From assembly GCA_951394405.1 (NCBI GenBank), contig OX596339.1, positions 2,170,001 through 2,234,000 on the forward strand: a stretch of DNA of 64,000 nt, given 5' to 3'. Origin of the DNA: Coprinellus micaceus (taxonomy: Eukaryota; Basidiomycota; Agaricomycetes; Agaricales; Psathyrellaceae). The position numbers and the translations under genes were made by a program. How positions within the stretch are numbered: the first letter of the stretch is position 1; every line of letters starts with the position of its first letter. The notes beneath the pieces were generated by a model. That model was not told where the DNA came from and did not search any database. It was given only the letters and a program-made list of their open reading frames with translations. Positions 59,936-64,000 of the stretch are shown here, one piece after another.

Positions 59936-60837
59936 GGCTGCTGGCAGTTGGGGTTAAAGTTCAAGAGGCGGAGGGATTTATAACCTTTGCCAGAGAATTT
60001 CGGAATCGGAGGATCAACGGGCTAATGCCGTGAGTGGCAAGAGCCATACGACATCTGTGGCAAGCCCTTCGCATGCGCTGGAGTTTGGGCGTCCAGGTGG
60101 ACATAGCCATCGGAGCGGAGGATTTCGATTGCCTAGAATGAACGCAATCAATGACAGCATCCGGGATTACGACGTTGAACAGCCGGAAAGTGGGTGTAGC
60201 TAGAACAGTCCAACCCACACACTTACCCCGATCGCTTGCCCGCAGGTCGCATGAGGTACGACAGCTGGCGTTTTAGCGCACGATACTGGGAGCCTCGTGG
60301 TGGGTCGGTTTGACTCCCCCCTCCGTTCTCGTGCACCGAACGCGATCACGTCGCTCAAACCATGGGTACGAAAGGCCAGAAGGGCCCTGCCATCTGGTCC
60401 CAGGTTTGGAGTGCGCTGAAGAATTGGCCGGTGTTCTCGTTATCGGATTCCGGCCTCAATTCCGATGGCTCTATGAGAGCAGTGAGGTGCTTCTTTGACT
60501 CCAAGAGAATTGAATGTTTTGGTGCCCAGGGGATGGGTAGGTTCTATTCGGGAGGAAGGGCGGGGTCGATCGTAGCTGGCAAGTGGATACATAGAGAGCA
60601 ACCGGAGATCGTGCAAGCAGCTCTCAGGAGCTCCAGGGGCCCCACGCAGCGAACTGAGCAAAGGTAGCCGTGGCTAATTTTGGACCTTTCCCGCGACCGG
60701 GACCCACCATCCTCGCGGAGGCGGAGTGTGTGCGTCGGGAGAAGAGAGAGAAAGGGGAACTCGTCGGCGGCGATAGCGATGAGGGGCGGGAACGGAAGAA
60801 AGGCCCTGAAAATTAGGCGCGCGACCTTTCCGTCATA
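59936..60837. other. Intergenic before tRNA-Gly
   Basis: About 900 bp; promoter of the F-box gene and 5' flank of the tRNA. No coding evidence. Confidence 0.45.
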
Positions 60838-60908
60838 GCATTGATGGTGTAGCGGTAACATTGGGTCTTCCCATGGCCTAGCTCCGGGTTCGACTCCCGG
60901 TCAATGCA
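60838..60908 (+). tRNA. tRNA-Gly(CCC)
   Basis: 71 nt, no intron. Acceptor GCATTGA/TCAATGC; D arm GTGT...ACAT; anticodon stem GGGTC/GGCCT (with wobble pairs) and loop TTCCCAT with anticodon CCC; T arm CCGGGTTCGACTCCCGG. Discriminator A. TTTTT at 60909-60913 is the terminator. Confidence 0.9.
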
Positions 60909-61557
60909 TTTTTGCTCATTGAATGATTTTATCTTTAGTTGCCACTGGTGCAGCGTTGACTCTTGAGTACTGACGGTTGACCAGCCCGCGCCAAGTTGTG
61001 CAGCCCAAAAGGCATCAGTGATACCGGTTACTTGAGGCGGTCCACCTTTTCACCGCGAAAGCCACCTGACTTGGATGAAAGCAACGGGAGATCGCCAGAA
61101 AAACGTTATTCAAGTTGGTTTCTAGCCAATGCACCGACGAAACTTGGGCTGTCGGCGGAGGTATCTGGTTTTCCGGAGACACTATCGAGAGCGAAGTCTC
61201 GCTGGGGTACCGGCTAAGTGGTGATGAAAATTAGACGATCCTCCTGCCGAAGAAGCGCCCAGAGGTATTTTCTTCAAGTCCGAATTGACCAGGATTTTAA
61301 CAATGGTGAGTGTACTCTGGAAGCCGACCAAGACCCACCACCCGCTGGGTTCCAGTCCTGAAAGGCGGATACAAGCTTCCCTTGAACGCGGGTACACTAG
61401 CATCCTGATCTAAATGCTCAGCCGTGGCGTCCCTGAACTCGGGTTTCGGTTAATCGATACGTATTCGTAGGTTGTGTCCTTGTCCCTCTTGGGGTCAAAA
61501 GCGGGATAGCCAATAAGTTAATTAGATGAGTGTATGTTGACGGTGCATGGGTATCGA
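60909..61557. other. Intergenic between tRNA-Gly and kinase 3' end
   Basis: About 650 bp with no supported coding sequence. Confidence 0.45.
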
Positions 61558-63288
61558 TCAGGCCAAGGCCTGGAGCACACGATCCGTCATCTGAATAACC
61601 TGCCGAAGAGTTAAGCACGCTGGAACGAGGAAGAGGGTCGAGAGGATGCTTACTCCGTTGATATCCGGTCGATCCTTGGGATTTACTTTCAGCATACTAT
61701 CAATGAGATTGCGCAGTCCTCCTGAGTACGCCGATTGTGGGTGCTTGTACTGAGCGCTAAGTACAGCCATGGCAATTGAGCCTCCCTGTTCCGTCGTTTG
61801 GGTATTTTCGAAGGGCGAGTGGGAGTAGGCTAGGGCGAATAGCGTACAGCCTAAAGACTGTAGGGATCACCAGTTAGACGCTGTGATGCTTGCCAAGGGG
61901 CGCGTGGAATGGACTATGCGTACCCAGATGTCGACCTTCTCATCGAGGGAGACGCCTGTCTTGACATCAAAGAGCTCCGGGGCTCGGTACGCCATCGTGC
62001 TTTGTTCAGCCGCGATATCCTAAACGGTATGTCAGTTAACTATAGGTGGTACCCGCGAATCGTGGAGGACTCACCTGTTGTAGTAAGGCCTGCTGCCTAT
62101 TTTCGATGGGTATACGTGCTTTCAGAGTGCTTCCAAAGTCCATCAGAATTGGTGTTCCGCCGTCGTCAGCGATCATCACGTTGCTGGGTAGTTTACAGTT
62201 AGCCGGGACGACGAGGGGCGTTAGAGGTGATAAATGCGCACCCAGGCTTCAAATCACGATGAGCGTACGGTATGACGTCGAGGGCAGGGCCATCGTGGTG
62301 TTCAAGTTCCTCGTCTCCGTCGAAGACTACATCGTGTTCCATTTCAACTCGATGTTTCGTGACTAGTGGAACAGAAGCCCCATCATACGAGTACCCGCCC
62401 TCAGCATCGCCCTCTGGCTGCGGGAACCGCTCGTCGTTGTCGTCATCCGCAGCCGCCGACCGATTCGGCCTAGGGCGACGCTCGTTTTGAACGGCAGCGG
62501 CAGACCTAGCGGAAGTTGGCCGGTACTCGTGCATCGCCCGAACGGCGAGACAGGTGCCTCGGAATAGCTGGAGCATATCCTTTTCGGAGAAGTGTCGGTT
62601 GTTGACGAGGTTCGCGTTTATGGCGTCTTGGAGGTTTCCGCGCTGTTCCTGGGGTCAGTACACCCTCTCCGAGACGGAGAGCGGCTCCGAACCTTGTACA
62701 AGGGCAGGAACAGATAGACAATTTGGCCATCGCCCTCGGGGTCCTGTACCACGGCCGAGTCCTACGCGTATGGTCAATGGAAGCACAGGCGCTACCCCAT
62801 GTGAGTTCTTACCAGAATCCGAATGATGTTGGGATGTCTGTGAGCAGGTTAGTTTCGGGATAAACTGGGGCACGGGCCACGCACTTAAATCTCCTATATG
62901 CCTCAACCTCCCGCATAGCTTCCTTTACACCGTCCGACCCAGTGGGACATCGTATCTTCTTGAGCGCGAATTGCCTCTGCGAAAGGTCATACATAACGCG
63001 ACCTGATTGAATTTCCTTGGCGGACATACCCCACTATGCTCGTCTTGGGCAAGGTATACGAAGGAGAATCCCCCTTCGCCGAGGACCTTTACGATCTGGA
63101 CTGTAGTTCGGGGAGGCGTTGAGTTCGTGATCAAGCTGCGAGTTAACGTGGTCCTGACATGTCCGGCCATTAATCTTGAGCTTTGGCTGTTGCTGGCAGA
63201 GGCACGAAGAGACTGCGAGTATCGCATCTTTGGCCTGATCCCGCAGGTTCTCAAAGGAGCGAAAGAGTTGGGAAGGAATGAGGTCCAT
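61558..63288 (-). CDS. STK16-like (NAK family) Ser/Thr protein kinase
   Basis: Ten exons: 63288-63159, 63100-63030, 62976-62885, 62837-62813, 62761-62693, 62648-62242, 62183-62075, 62019-61924, 61857-61654 and 61599-61558; 414 aa. Kinase motifs: VLGEGGFSFVYLAQDEHSG (Gly loop), FALKKI (catalytic Lys), REVEAY (helix C Glu), HRDLKPGNVMI, MDFGS, YRAPELFD and VDIWSLGCTLFALAYSHSPF. These match STK16/MPSK1, a Golgi- and membrane-associated kinase. An insert of about 75 residues, acidic and disordered (ADDDNDERFPQPEGDAEGGY), lies between helix E and HRD. The N-terminal SSCLCQQQ offers Cys for palmitoylation. The first intron donor (GTCAGG) is somewhat weak. Confidence 0.92.
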
Positions 63289-63398
63289 AGAAGAGGGTGC
63301 GAGTGAGCGTTGAAGGGAAGTAACGTTCAAGCCATTACGAGTGGAACAAGTGTCAGGGCACAGCCACATTACATTGGACGCCAGCCAAAAATAACCAA

Positions 63399-63501
63399 GG
63401 GCCCAACCGGGAATTGAACCCGGGACCACTCACAACTTCACTCCTTAGCAGAGCGGGCTTTTACACCCGAAGCGAGTATCATACTACTAGACCATTGGGC
63501 C
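63399..63501 (-). tRNA. tRNA-Pro(CGG) with 31-nt intron, copy 2
   Basis: Mature sequence identical to the copy at 20206-20308. The intron, at the same position, differs by four substitutions, one of which turns a G-C pair of the intron stem into G-U. A TTTTT terminator lies on the minus strand just beyond 63399. Confidence 0.93.
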
Positions 63502-63611
63502 GACAATGAAAACCGAAAACAAGCGCCAAAGATATGTCTTTTTCGTTTTCCGTTTTCTAGCGTGATAGGCGCTCAGGGCAAAAATCTGCTCTCCCCTGAA
63601 CGGCCACCACG

Positions 63612-64000
63612 ATGAGGGTCAAGACCTCGACGACGCGACTCCCCGTCAGTCTCCAGGAGGAAATTACCTCGGGCGCACAAAATGGTCTGTCTGTATGTGT
63701 TCCATGCTCGACTGGCCTCCACTCACTCAGGCGTTCCGTTTTCAGGGAACGATGATCCCAACCACTATCGCATCGCGCGACACAACACCCGGAGGACGAG
63801 TAGGAAGGAGGCACGAAAGCAAGACCGCAATTCCAAAAAGAACAAGAAGGCGGAGTACTTTGCCCATGGAAGGAAGAGGTCCGCAGAGGACGACGACCTT
63901 GAGGCTCCCCAGTCCAAGAAGGCCAAGCACCATCCGACACAAAATGCGCCAGTCTCTGCACCCCACAAAAGCGTTACGAAACCGCCACAGGAAGCACTCC
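63612..64000 (+). CDS. SGD1/NOM1-like nucleolar protein, 5' part
   Basis: Exons 63612-63684 and 63746-64000 (continues off the window). The N-terminus is MRVKTSTTRLPVSLQEEI, then after splicing RRTSRKEARKQDRNSKKNKK followed by AEYFAHGRKRSAEDDD. The LP.SL start with [LTS]RKEARKQ..RxxKK.KAE[FY]F is the characteristic N-terminus of SGD1/NOM1 proteins, nucleolar MIF4G-domain factors of 40S ribosome assembly. The MIF4G and MA3 domains would lie beyond the window. GATAGGCGCTCA occurs 48 bp upstream of the ATG. Confidence 0.75.

Overview
The window is nuclear DNA of a filamentous basidiomycete, most likely an Agaricomycete (mushroom-forming) fungus. The evidence is intron-dense protein genes with introns mostly 45-70 bp long and GT...CTNAY...AG signals, a canonical U6 snRNA, intron-containing tRNA-Pro genes, and gene families typical of mushrooms: a many-exon P450, an F-box protein with a PLEIVFEILSYL-type box, small GPI-anchored Cys-rich secreted proteins, AIG1-like GTPases and SUR7/PalI membrane proteins. 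I cannot name the species. All exon models were built by hand from splice signals; each was checked so that reading phase is kept across every junction.

Layout. 1-13 kb: the 3' end of the PP2A catalytic subunit, a small probable mitochondrial protein, a large coiled-coil protein (minus), an 8-Cys GPI-type secreted protein, a lipid-binding-fold-like protein, COQ9 (ubiquinone synthesis) and the translation factor eIF3j/HCR1. Beyond these lie a small hAT-like MITE with an 8-bp target duplication and the U6 snRNA gene. 13-24 kb: a bHLH transcription factor, two more members of the 8-Cys GPI family, an intron-containing tRNA-Pro, a Shewanella-like metallophosphatase and an enoyl-CoA hydratase/isomerase. 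24-43 kb: an SR-rich 1359-aa protein, a cytochrome b5-domain protein divergent from a 17-exon cytochrome P450, a Whi5-like G1/S regulator, a HINT-type HIT protein, a SUR7/PalI-like four-helix membrane protein and a small Cys-bearing protein.

43.3-53.8 kb is the most unusual part. It holds a tandem array of three paralogous AIG1-like GTPase/coiled-coil genes, with identical internal exon lengths and a shared upstream element. Directly behind it sit two paralogous genes for proteins with the DnaJ/Hsp40 C-terminal substrate-binding fold but no J domain. Several introns here use GC instead of GT donors, and the middle GTPase gene appears to obtain its start codon only by splicing.

54-64 kb: a large acidic/basic nuclear-type protein, an F-box protein, tRNA-Gly(CCC), an STK16-like kinase with an acidic insert, a second copy of tRNA-Pro(CGG) and the 5' end of an SGD1/NOM1-like nucleolar gene.

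Most neighbours are unrelated housekeeping genes, as expected in fungi. Local groupings that may be functional are the divergent b5/P450 pair, the secreted 8-Cys family and the GTPase plus DnaJ-C cluster.
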